This document shows positions 1 through 6,093 of a stretch of 7,383 nucleotides of DNA, piece by piece. Origin of the DNA: Bacteroidota bacterium. Lineage in GTDB: Bacteria > Bacteroidota > Bacteroidia > NORP154. The notes below the pieces were generated by a model. It was given only the letters and a program-made list of their open reading frames with translations, was not told the origin of the DNA and did not search any database. Both the position numbers and the translations under genes were made by a program. The stretch lies in assembly GCA_002401055.1 (NCBI GenBank), contig NVRZ01000150.1, positions 1 to 7,383 of the forward strand, read 5' to 3'. How positions within the stretch are numbered: position 1 is the stretch's first letter; each line of letters starts with the position of its first letter.

Positions 1-42
1 GACAGGAATAAATATGGATTCAGATTGAACCTGTTCTTTTAA
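1..42 (+). CDS. 3' end of a probable outer-membrane beta-barrel protein (partial)
   Basis: Only the last 13 codons and a TAA stop at 40-42 fall in the window. The frame reads DRNKYGFRLNLFF. Counting back from the end, residues -1, -3, -5, -7 and -9 are F, L, L, F and Y. This alternating pattern with a terminal aromatic residue is the classic C-terminal beta-signal of Gram-negative outer-membrane barrels, recognised by the BAM complex. In Bacteroidota such a tail would fit a TonB-dependent receptor or another barrel protein, but the family cannot be named from 13 residues. The gene would converge on lepB. A competing minus-strand frame (ATG at 46-48, running off the left edge) covers the same bases, so this call is tentative. 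Confidence 0.4.
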   Translation, partial: DRNKYGFRLNLFF

Positions 43-68
43 TTCCATCCTCTTATAAGGTGAGCTTG

Positions 69-173
69 TGTGAAATCAACGAATAACGAAATGGAGCGAA
101 GCGGAATTCCTAATTCTTCGCAACTATGATTCGCACATCGTATTAATTCATAATTCGTTGATGACCCGTCACA
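69..173. repeat. imperfect palindromic element in the intergenic gap downstream of lepB
   Basis: The 152-nt gap 43-194 has no gene. It contains nested inverted repeats: TGTGA (69-73) pairs with TCACA (169-173), and ATCAACGAAT (75-84) pairs perfectly with ATTCGTTGAT (153-162). Shorter matches continue inward (GAA 88-90 with TTC 147-149). An inner hairpin sits at 96-121. The layout resembles dispersed palindromic elements found between genes, or a two-way barrier between converging transcripts. No T-tract follows either arm, so it is not a textbook intrinsic terminator. No second copy is present in the window, so dispersal is not shown. Confidence 0.5.
96..121. terminator. inner hairpin, possible transcription end site
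   Basis: GCGAA (96-100) pairs with TTCGC (117-121), and GAATT (104-108) pairs with AATTC (112-116). A CCT loop and a one-sided GCG bulge (101-103) complete the stem of 10 base pairs. It lies about 75 nt past the lepB stop, where the minus-strand operon should end, and past the stop of the probable + strand gene. A U-tract is lacking on both strands, so a terminator role is inference from position and structure. GCGAA could instead pair with a second TTCGC at 130-134. Confidence 0.25.
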
Positions 174-194
174 GATGATACTTTTTCCTGAAAT

Positions 195-1445
195 CTATTT
201 TATGGTCGAGAAAAGCCGGCTCCATCTGATTTTTGAAAACCAGGTCTTGTTTTGGTCAATCGAAAACCAGATAAATACTGCCTTCCCTACTATGTGGTCC
301 TCAGGTACGAAGCCCCAAAATCGGGAGTCTGCAGAGTTGTCACGGTTGTCGCCCATCATAAAGTAATAGTCCATCCCAAATGTGTACGAATCTCGCTCTT
401 CTCCATTAATCAGGATTTTACCATCAGCTACTTCTAGCTCATTTCCTTCATAAATGGTAATCAATCTTTCGTACAGGGCGATATTTCTAGTATTTAGTTC
501 AACGGTTTCCCCTTTTTTCGGTATAGTAATCGGTCCAAAATTGTCCTTATTAAACCTGAAGTTTGAGTCGGCCGGGAAAATATAAGAGGCATAGCTGTTT
601 TCAGGATCGCATATTGGTTTTACTTCTTTCACAGTGCTAAAATCATTCATCTTTTCTGCATTCGCAGCAGTGAGCGAAAAACGGTAGTCTCCCTGAGTGG
701 AAACAAGCCCACCTTCGGTAACATCCATCTTTTCCAATACTTTAGGATTTAATGTGTTTCCATCTGTTCTAACGTGATAGGAGTACTGCATTCCATCCTT
801 AATTTCAGCTTTTTCGCCATTTATATGCAGCGTTTTATTTATCACTTGCAGCTCATCACCCGGAATTCCTACGCATCGCTTAATATAGTTTTCTCTCTTA
901 TCCACAGGCCTGAAACCCTCCATTGGGTAATTAAACACTACTACATCGTTATTTTCAATCTTACCAAAACCAGGTATTCTGAAATAGGGTAAACTTATCC
1001 ATTCAAGATAAGACTTCGTGCTTTCCGTAAGTGGAAGTGTATGATGGGCAAAGGGAAAAGAAAGTGGAGTGTTTGGAATTCTTGGTCCGTAGCTTACCTT
1101 GCTCACGAACAAAAAGTCACCCACCAGCAGTGATTTTTCCATTGACGGAGTGGGTATTGTAAATGCTTCAATAAAGAACATCCGAATCAGAGTTGCGGCA
1201 ACTACAGCGAATACAACAGCATCTATCCACTCCCGAAATACCCCCTTTTTTTTGGCACCTTCAGTTTTAAATGAAGTTAAAATCAATAGATATCCCAATG
1301 ATTCTCCAATAAAAAAGAGAACCCATGCAGTGCTCATGCTCATCTTTGTTATTGCCAACGGGAAAAAACAGATTAACACCAGGAATAAGGTCGTGATTAT
1401 CATCGCCCTTACTCTTTTATCTAAACTCTTAAACTTCTCTAACAT
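195..1445 (-). CDS. lepB: signal peptidase I (LepB)
   Basis: Membrane serine peptidase of family S26 that cleaves signal peptides from exported proteins on the outer face of the inner membrane. The 416-residue product has hydrophobic segments at about 15-33, 40-58 and 74-92. The catalytic serine is Ser101 in the IPTPSM motif directly after the third segment. The catalytic lysine is Lys189 in YIKRCVGIPGD (box D). Box E, GDNRDNSADSRFWG, starts at residue 365. About 165 residues separate boxes D and E, much more than the boxes need, as often seen in Bacteroidota enzymes. The ATG lies 9 nt after the dapB stop, so the two genes are probably co-transcribed. There is no strong Shine-Dalgarno site, only an A-rich leader. 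It is the last gene of the minus-strand cluster. Both box residues needed for the Ser/Lys dyad are present, so the enzyme should be active. Confidence 0.96.
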   Translation of the reverse strand: MLEKFKSLDKRVRAMIITTLFLVLICFFPLAITKMSMSTAWVLFFIGESLGYLLILTSFKTEGAKKKGVFREWIDAVVFAVVAATLIRMFFIEAFTIPTPSMEKSLLVGDFLFVSKVSYGPRIPNTPLSFPFAHHTLPLTESTKSYLEWISLPYFRIPGFGKIENNDVVVFNYPMEGFRPVDKRENYIKRCVGIPGDELQVINKTLHINGEKAEIKDGMQYSYHVRTDGNTLNPKVLEKMDVTEGGLVSTQGDYRFSLTAANAEKMNDFSTVKEVKPICDPENSYASYIFPADSNFRFNKDNFGPITIPKKGETVELNTRNIALYERLITIYEGNELEVADGKILINGEERDSYTFGMDYYFMMGDNRDNSADSRFWGFVPEDHIVGKAVFIWFSIDQNKTWFSKIRWSRLFSTIK

Positions 1446-1454
1446 TTTTGTCTT

Positions 1455-2165
1455 TTAGTTTTTTAATAAGTCAGCCATGGTGAAAACTCCCTGTTTCCCC
1501 TGTAGCCATTCAGCGGCAACAACAGCTCCAATGGCAAACCCAGCTCTTCCTTTTGCTGTGTGTTTAATTTCTATACTATCTACACTTGATTCATATACCA
1601 CACTGTGAGTTCCAGGTACATTTCCTTCCCGACGGGAAAGTATTGAGATTGTTCCCTCATCTGTAGTAACTTGATTTACCCATTTAGATTTGGCGTCTAA
1701 ATTGTTTGTAATGCCCTCTGCCAGGGATATTGCCGTGCCACTTGGCGAGTCAATTTTTTCGGTGTGATGGATTTCCTCAATGCTTACATTGTACAAAGCG
1801 TGTGGATTCATTAGTCTTGCCAGTTTCCCATTCATGTTAAACATAATATTGACACCCAGGCTAAAATTTGATGCATAAAACAAGGCACTCTGAGTTGAGA
1901 TACATGTGTTTTTTACTTCTTCAAAATTGTCCATCCAACCTGTTGTTCCAACGATTATTGGAAGCTTAACGCTTAAGCAGGCTTTTATATTATCCACGGC
2001 GCTGTTTGGGGTGCTAAAATCTATTGCTACATCTAAATTGGATAGATCAGCGTTAGCAATTGTATTTGAAGAATCGAGTTTTAATCCGATCGTATGATTT
2101 CTGGCAGTGGCAATTGCCTCTATTTCCTTTCCCATCTTTCCGTATCCGATTAAAGCAATATTCAT
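1455..2165 (-). CDS. dapB: 4-hydroxy-tetrahydrodipicolinate reductase (DapB)
   Basis: Cytosolic NAD(P)H-dependent reductase of the lysine/diaminopimelate pathway, producing tetrahydrodipicolinate. The N-terminal Rossmann fold starts at once with GYGKMG (residues 7-12), which also fixes the start codon. VGTTGW follows at 72-77, with an ASNFSLGVN segment at 98-106. The family signature EIHHTEKIDSPSGTA spans 131-145. His133/His134 and Lys137 match the catalytic His and Lys of the E. coli enzyme, and the PSGT loop binds the substrate. At 236 residues it is shorter than the E. coli protein (about 273) but in the usual range for Bacteroidota. The gene lies 41 nt downstream of the DUF5683 gene and 9 nt upstream of lepB, so all three probably form one transcript. 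No Shine-Dalgarno site is evident. Confidence 0.96.
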   Translation of the reverse strand: MNIALIGYGKMGKEIEAIATARNHTIGLKLDSSNTIANADLSNLDVAIDFSTPNSAVDNIKACLSVKLPIIVGTTGWMDNFEEVKNTCISTQSALFYASNFSLGVNIMFNMNGKLARLMNPHALYNVSIEEIHHTEKIDSPSGTAISLAEGITNNLDAKSKWVNQVTTDEGTISILSRREGNVPGTHSVVYESSVDSIEIKHTAKGRAGFAIGAVVAAEWLQGKQGVFTMADLLKN

Positions 2166-2206
2166 GGGGCTATTTGTAGAGGATAAGCAATTAAAATCGG
2201 ATAAAA

Positions 2207-2821
2207 TTACAACTTTAGGGATAATCTACCTCCTATGTATGGATCAGCTGAATAACCCATCCAATGATACTCCGGTTGAAAGTTAAGAGAGAGGTCATCA
2301 CTGATGTCGTAGGTAAAGAAATGTGCGTCTACTGCGGCGTCAATAACATTTAGCAGATATAGAACTCCTGTAAAGATGATTGATAAATCTCGCCTTCGGT
2401 GGTATAGGTTCTTAAAGTACTCCAGTTGTGCCTGTGAGTATTTATCTTCACCATTCACGAGTTGCTGGTCATATATGTCAATGGTGGTGCTATCAAGATC
2501 CGCCCGTAGAATGAAGGCTTCCCTGAATCGTTCGTATTTCTTGTTGTTTTCAACCACCGAGTAAGTTAATCCCGCCAATCCAGCATATATGATGGGAATC
2601 TTCCAATACTTTTTGTTGTAGGCCTGACCCAACCCAGGCAATATAGCCGACATGATTGAGGCAACCTTTGGCGAGTGTGTTTTCGTTGTATCCTGCTTGT
2701 CCCTGGTCTTCTTATCCGGCATGTGCTTTACAACAGTTCCTTCTTGCAAGGTGTCCACGTGCTGCGCCACAGAACAATGGGTAAATACAATGAGTGCGAG
2801 AAATAAATGCAGGAGTTTCAA
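2207..2821 (-). CDS. DUF5683-family envelope protein with TTG start
   Basis: Function unknown. The 204-residue product begins with a signal peptide (hydrophobic core at about 6-14, likely signal peptidase I cleavage after Ala19 in SVAQ; Cys16 does not sit in a good lipobox). A short charged linker follows to about residue 48. The conserved core then starts with ILPGLGQAYNKKYWK (60-74), the recognisable signature of this Bacteroidota family. Hydrophobic segments lie at about 75-90 and 143-160. The start codon is TTG (2819-2821). There is no in-frame ATG between it and an upstream TAG, and the first downstream ATG (residue 34) would remove the signal peptide. It starts 25 nt after the parB stop. 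Position between parB and dapB is the standard place for this family. I assign it to the envelope, probably inner-membrane associated, and make no mechanistic claim. Confidence 0.85.
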   Translation of the reverse strand: MKLLHLFLALIVFTHCSVAQHVDTLQEGTVVKHMPDKKTRDKQDTTKTHSPKVASIMSAILPGLGQAYNKKYWKIPIIYAGLAGLTYSVVENNKKYERFREAFILRADLDSTTIDIYDQQLVNGEDKYSQAQLEYFKNLYHRRRDLSIIFTGVLYLLNVIDAAVDAHFFTYDISDDLSLNFQPEYHWMGYSADPYIGGRLSLKL

Positions 2822-2846
2822 GAAGGTTGTATCTATCGGTAATATT

Positions 2847-3755
2847 TTAGTCTATATCCAGAACATCCAATATTCTGCTTAGCTCCTGTTCCGAAGCATA
2901 TGGAATAACGATCTTTCCCTTTTTCTTATTGTATCCTGTAACCAGCACTTCAGTGTCAAAATGCGTGGATAGTTTATAGTTAAGCTTCTTGTGGTCATTA
3001 GAGAGAGAGGGGGCACTTCTCTTTTGTAGGCTTCCCTCTTCATTTGCTGCTAATCTGACCAACTTTTCCACTTGACGTACAGAAAGTCCCTTCTTGATAG
3101 TTTGCTCATAAATACCCAACTGCACCTTCTCGTCTTCTATGTTTATAATAGCGCGGGCATGTCCCATTTGAATTACCTGATCTCGCAAGCCAATTTGCAC
3201 TTCTGAAGGAAGTTTTAGTAATCTCAAGTAATTGCTGATTGTAGCTCGGTTTTTACCTACTTTCTCGCTGAGCTCTTCCTGTGAAAGGCCAACTTCTTCC
3301 GTAAGCCTTTTAAAGCTGATGGATATCTCGATGGGGTTTAACTCCTCTCTCTGGATATTTTCAACCAGGGCCATTTCCAACATTTGTTGATCATCTGCAA
3401 TTCTTATGTAACAGGGAACTTCTGTGAGTCCTGCAATACTCGATGCTTTCAATCTTCTCTCACCTGAGATTATTTGGTATTTTTCATAGCCCATTTTCCT
3501 AACCGTTATAGGCTGAATAAGGTTATGCTCTCTGATTGAGTTCGCCAAATCTTCAAGGGCTTCACTGTCAAATCTTGTTCTGGGTTGGAATGGGTTTGCG
3601 TCAATACTGCTAATGGGTAAATTCGCAATTGATCCCACAACCTTATCGGCATTGACCAAGCCCGACGTGTCTACCTCTGGTTTCGTTGTAACGTCAGTAT
3701 CGTAGTTTTCCAGCAATGCGCTGAGTCCTTTTCCTAGTGCGTTTCTTTTCGCCAT
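2847..3755 (-). CDS. parB: chromosome partitioning protein ParB
   Basis: DNA-binding CTPase that loads at parS sites near the origin and spreads as a clamp; it works with ParA in origin segregation. The 302-residue product starts with the usual basic KRNALGKGLSALL segment (3-15), the region that in ParB proteins contacts ParA. The ParB/Srx N-terminal domain has NPFQPR at 54-59. The CTP-binding GERRLKA motif is at 98-104 and ENIQREELNPIE at 132-143. A helix-turn-helix spans about 155-183, and a C-terminal dimerisation domain covers roughly 250-302. All hallmark motifs are intact. The gene lies only 15 nt after the methyltransferase stop, with a good Shine-Dalgarno site in that gap. Unusually it is separated from parA by two genes. 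No convincing full parS site was found in the window. Confidence 0.96.
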   Translation of the reverse strand: MAKRNALGKGLSALLENYDTDVTTKPEVDTSGLVNADKVVGSIANLPISSIDANPFQPRTRFDSEALEDLANSIREHNLIQPITVRKMGYEKYQIISGERRLKASSIAGLTEVPCYIRIADDQQMLEMALVENIQREELNPIEISISFKRLTEEVGLSQEELSEKVGKNRATISNYLRLLKLPSEVQIGLRDQVIQMGHARAIINIEDEKVQLGIYEQTIKKGLSVRQVEKLVRLAANEEGSLQKRSAPSLSNDHKKLNYKLSTHFDTEVLVTGYNKKKGKIVIPYASEQELSRILDVLDID

Positions 3756-3762
3756 TTCGTAT

Positions 3763-3768
3763 TCCTCT
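3763..3768 (-). promoter_or_regulatory. Shine-Dalgarno site of parB
   Basis: On the minus strand the 15-nt gap between the methyltransferase stop and parB reads TAAGAGGAATACGAA, with AGAGGA ending 7 nt before the ATG. It is the clearest ribosome binding site in the window; most other starts here have none. It indicates that parB kept its own translation signal despite the genes now upstream of it. Confidence 0.65.
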
Positions 3769-3770
3769 TA

Positions 3771-4757
3771 CTAATAATTAATTGCTTGATTTATTTGTTT
3801 GTCCTTTCTTAACCTGGTATCCGCGATATTATAATAACTCTTGTCAATCTCGTAGCCTATAAACTTTCTGTCACAGTTGACTGCAGCCACGCCAGTGCTT
3901 CCACTGCCCATAAATGGATCCAGGACGGTCTGATCATCAAAACTTACCAGTTTTACCAGGTGTTCCATTAAATCTACTGGCTTCAGTGTTGGGTGGTGAT
4001 TGAATTTATCTTTTCTCTGTCTAACCTTTCGGATAAGAAAGAACTTATCATAGCCGTCGTCAAACTCCTGCGTTCTAATAATATTGGATGGAACTCTGCC
4101 TTTCGGATGAGGATTGTGTCCAACTTTAGGTTCACCCTTCTTATATGGTATTCTGGTTTCTTCAATATTTAGCGCCCCCGTTCCGTACTTGATCATATTT
4201 TGAGCCACGGACAATCCTTCTTCCAACGGCTTTTGAATCATGATAATGGGCTCATAAGCTGGTTTTAATGATATACCTGCTCCTTTATATCGCTGGCCTA
4301 ACTTTGAAGCGGGCTCGTATATAAATTTAATATTGTCCGATTTGTAACTATCGGCGCCACCTTTCTTATAACCCTGTACATATTGAAAAACACCCGTCAT
4401 GCGGCTTTCAACCCCTAATTCTTTATCGATGTCGATTGCCAGATTCCTGCTTTTGGGCATTCCATTGAGGAAGGACCAAAATAAAACGTCTTTAATAAGG
4501 AATCCACTATCCTCAAGCTGAACCATAATACGATGCATCAATTTGATCGATGTGAAGACAAGACCAAATCCACCTGGTTTAAGCACAGAAATTGAGTTTA
4601 CCCAAATTTTGCTGTTGGGAAGGTTTTTATCCCAATCGTTGTTTTGAAAGGAGATTCCGTAAGGAGGGTCTGTAACCAAAGCGTCTACAGAGTCATTCTC
4701 GACTCCTTTAAGCCCGTAACAAGTACGATTATGAATGTTGTATGCTTCTACCCCCAT
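3771..4757 (-). CDS. orphan beta-class DNA methyltransferase (N6-adenine or N4-cytosine type)
   Basis: S-adenosylmethionine-dependent amino-methyltransferase acting on DNA; target sequence unknown. The 328-residue product has catalytic motif IV DPPY at 30-33 near the N terminus. The SAM-binding motif DPFMGSGST at 280-288 is near the C terminus, preceded by HPTLKP (255-260) and followed by GYEID (301-305). This order (IV first, I last, recognition region between) defines the beta class. DPPY favours N6-adenine over N4-cytosine but does not prove it. The middle has GISLKPAYEPIIMIQKPL and GTGALNIEETRIP, phrases typical of solo methyltransferases common in phages and prophages. No restriction endonuclease gene is adjacent. 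It starts 96 nt after the propeller gene and ends 15 nt before parB. No Shine-Dalgarno site precedes the ATG. Motifs are intact, so it is probably active. Confidence 0.9.
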   Translation of the reverse strand: MGVEAYNIHNRTCYGLKGVENDSVDALVTDPPYGISFQNNDWDKNLPNSKIWVNSISVLKPGGFGLVFTSIKLMHRIMVQLEDSGFLIKDVLFWSFLNGMPKSRNLAIDIDKELGVESRMTGVFQYVQGYKKGGADSYKSDNIKFIYEPASKLGQRYKGAGISLKPAYEPIIMIQKPLEEGLSVAQNMIKYGTGALNIEETRIPYKKGEPKVGHNPHPKGRVPSNIIRTQEFDDGYDKFFLIRKVRQRKDKFNHHPTLKPVDLMEHLVKLVSFDDQTVLDPFMGSGSTGVAAVNCDRKFIGYEIDKSYYNIADTRLRKDKQINQAINY

Positions 4758-4853
4758 GACTATAAAGGTCAGGATTTTTTATTGATAATAAAATGAAAAC
4801 GAATGAATACAAAACGTCTATCAAATTCCTAAATGGGAAATGGCGGCCTACTG
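4758..4853 (-). other. intergenic gap upstream of the methyltransferase
   Basis: This 96-nt stretch is the largest gap inside the minus-strand cluster. Its methyltransferase-proximal half is AT-rich. It could hold a promoter for the methyltransferase and the parB-lepB genes, which might otherwise depend on a promoter upstream of the hydrolase gene. I see no convincing match to the Bacteroidota -7 box (TAnnTTTG) and no strong hairpin, so promoter function is only a possibility. Confidence 0.2.
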
Positions 4854-6053
4854 CTAGTGACCTGTGGCGTCCGTTTTAATCAGATAAACGTTTTTTGTCT
4901 TTTCCAATTTTTCACCTTCCTTAGGTGAAATAACTGTAGACCCACCAATAACAAAACCTCCATCATCTGTCTGGTCAACAGAGTTTCCGTAATCGTCAGA
5001 ATCATCTCCAAAAGTGTTGGACCACTTCAAATTTCCATTTTCATCAGTTCGTATCAAATAGGCATCTACTCCACGTCCAAAACTGTTGGTATAACCCGCA
5101 ATTACAAAACCTCCTTCGTGTGTTTGTTGTACGCCCATTCCATAGTCGTCAGTTTTGCCTCCAAAGGTTTTGGTCCACATTTGGTTTCCGTCCTTGTCAG
5201 CGCGTACCAGATAAACGTCAATTCCACCTGCGCCGTAGCTTTCTGTATATCCAGTTATAATGAAACCTCCGTCTGAAGTTTGTGCCACGCACATACCTTC
5301 TTCGCTGCCCGTTCCACCAAATGTTTGCATCCAAATCTTATTGCCCTCTTTATCCGCACGAATCAGGTATACATCATAATCTCCTGCTCCAAAGCTGTTT
5401 GTTCTGCCAGTGATAATGTATCCCCCATCTGAAGTCTGTTGAACAGAATTTCCCTGCTCAATACCGTTGCCTCCATAAACTTTGGTCCAGGCGGTGTCTC
5501 CATTAGGCTTCACTTTTATGATGTATGCGTTCACAGTACCCTTCCCAAAGCTATAGGTTTCTCCAGCAATAATGTAACCCTTGTCTTTTGTTATCGAGAC
5601 AGAATTACCCTGATCCAAGCCAACGCCACCGTAAGTTCTTGTCCAAAGCGTATCGCCTTCGCTATTGGTTCTTACGAGGTAGACATCTGTCTTTCCAGCA
5701 CCATGAGAATTTGTATACCCGGTAATAATGAAGCCACCGTCATCTGTTTCACGTAGTGAAAGTCCTTCTTCGCTTCCTCGTCCACCATATTGCTTTGTCC
5801 AAAGTGTATTTCCTATAGCATCTGATTTTACAAGGTATGCCTGAACACCTCCTCCGGAAAAACTTACTGTTCTGCCAACTACCACGTAACCGCCATCTTT
5901 TGTTTGTTGAACGGCATTTCCGCGATTATAAAAATCGGTTTCACCAATAGATTTTTTAAAAGAGGCTTGACCGTAGAGGTTTGAAGTAAAAAATACGATC
6001 GTAACGCAAAGTGATAAGTAAATTCTTATCTGGTGTGGGGATAAATTATACAT
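4854..6053 (-). CDS. secreted seven-repeat predicted beta-propeller protein
   Basis: Exported protein of unknown function. A signal peptide covers about residues 1-29 (Arg10, hydrophobic core 11-23, likely cleavage near YGQA). The rest is seven tandem repeats of about 52 residues: 30-84, 85-136, 137-188, 189-240, 241-292, 293-343 and 344-399. The repeat consensus is W-T-K-x-[FY]-G-G, then GNSVQQT, DGG[FY]I[IV]xG, SFGAG, DVYL[IV]R and a D-x-x-G-N turn. Seven such units predict a seven-bladed propeller. Repeat 1 lacks the leading Trp and repeat 7 carries a short Lys/Glu-rich insert. The chain ends at ATGH just where the next Trp would come, so the N-terminal strand could close the ring. There is no C-terminal type IX secretion sorting domain, although similar proteins often have one. 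It starts 40 nt after parA and ends 96 nt before the methyltransferase. No enzyme motif is visible; ligand or protein binding is the most that can be inferred. Confidence 0.85.
   Translation of the reverse strand: MYNLSPHQIRIYLSLCVTIVFFTSNLYGQASFKKSIGETDFYNRGNAVQQTKDGGYVVVGRTVSFSGGGVQAYLVKSDAIGNTLWTKQYGGRGSEEGLSLRETDDGGFIITGYTNSHGAGKTDVYLVRTNSEGDTLWTRTYGGVGLDQGNSVSITKDKGYIIAGETYSFGKGTVNAYIIKVKPNGDTAWTKVYGGNGIEQGNSVQQTSDGGYIITGRTNSFGAGDYDVYLIRADKEGNKIWMQTFGGTGSEEGMCVAQTSDGGFIITGYTESYGAGGIDVYLVRADKDGNQMWTKTFGGKTDDYGMGVQQTHEGGFVIAGYTNSFGRGVDAYLIRTDENGNLKWSNTFGDDSDDYGNSVDQTDDGGFVIGGSTVISPKEGEKLEKTKNVYLIKTDATGH
4857..5966 (-). repeat. seven tandem coding repeats of about 156 bp
   Basis: Repeat units, in gene order, lie at 5966-5802, 5801-5646, 5645-5490, 5489-5334, 5333-5178, 5177-5025 and 5024-4857. 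Units 2 to 5 are exactly 156 bp, unit 6 is 153 bp, and the outer two differ. At protein level units 4 and 5 share about 32 of 52 residues and units 2 and 5 about 30, so the array is diverged rather than freshly duplicated. Confidence 0.9.
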
Positions 6054-6093
6054 GGGGTGATTGATATTTTAGACAACCCCAATATTAACTATT

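Noticed and set aside
1099..1458. Open frame of 119 codons on the + strand
   Set aside because: It lies opposite the N-terminal half of lepB, which has clear family motifs. The product has no recognisable domain, so it is a shadow frame.
2751..2765. CCACGTG core in GTGTCCACGTGCTGC as a parS candidate
   Set aside because: Only the central bases match the palindromic parS consensus; the flanks do not, and the site lies within the DUF5683 coding region.
5437..5447. Palindrome CTGTTGAACAG
   Set aside because: It falls on the NSVQQT codons of repeat 4 and follows from codon choice; there is no sign of an operator inside this gene.
5439..5756. Open frame of 105 codons on the + strand
   Set aside because: It runs opposite the repeat region of the propeller gene. 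Repetitive codon use there keeps the opposite strand free of stops; no start signal or family is seen.
6054..6093. GGGG/CCCC-flanked hairpin in the parA-propeller gap as a terminator or operator
   Set aside because: Only four to five base pairs at the ends match, with a long unpaired middle and no T-tract.
3756..6093. Mobile element with target-site duplication around the parA-parB insert
   Set aside because: Junctions near the parA stop and parB start show only AT-rich similarity. No matching direct repeats, inverted ends, transposase or integrase were found.
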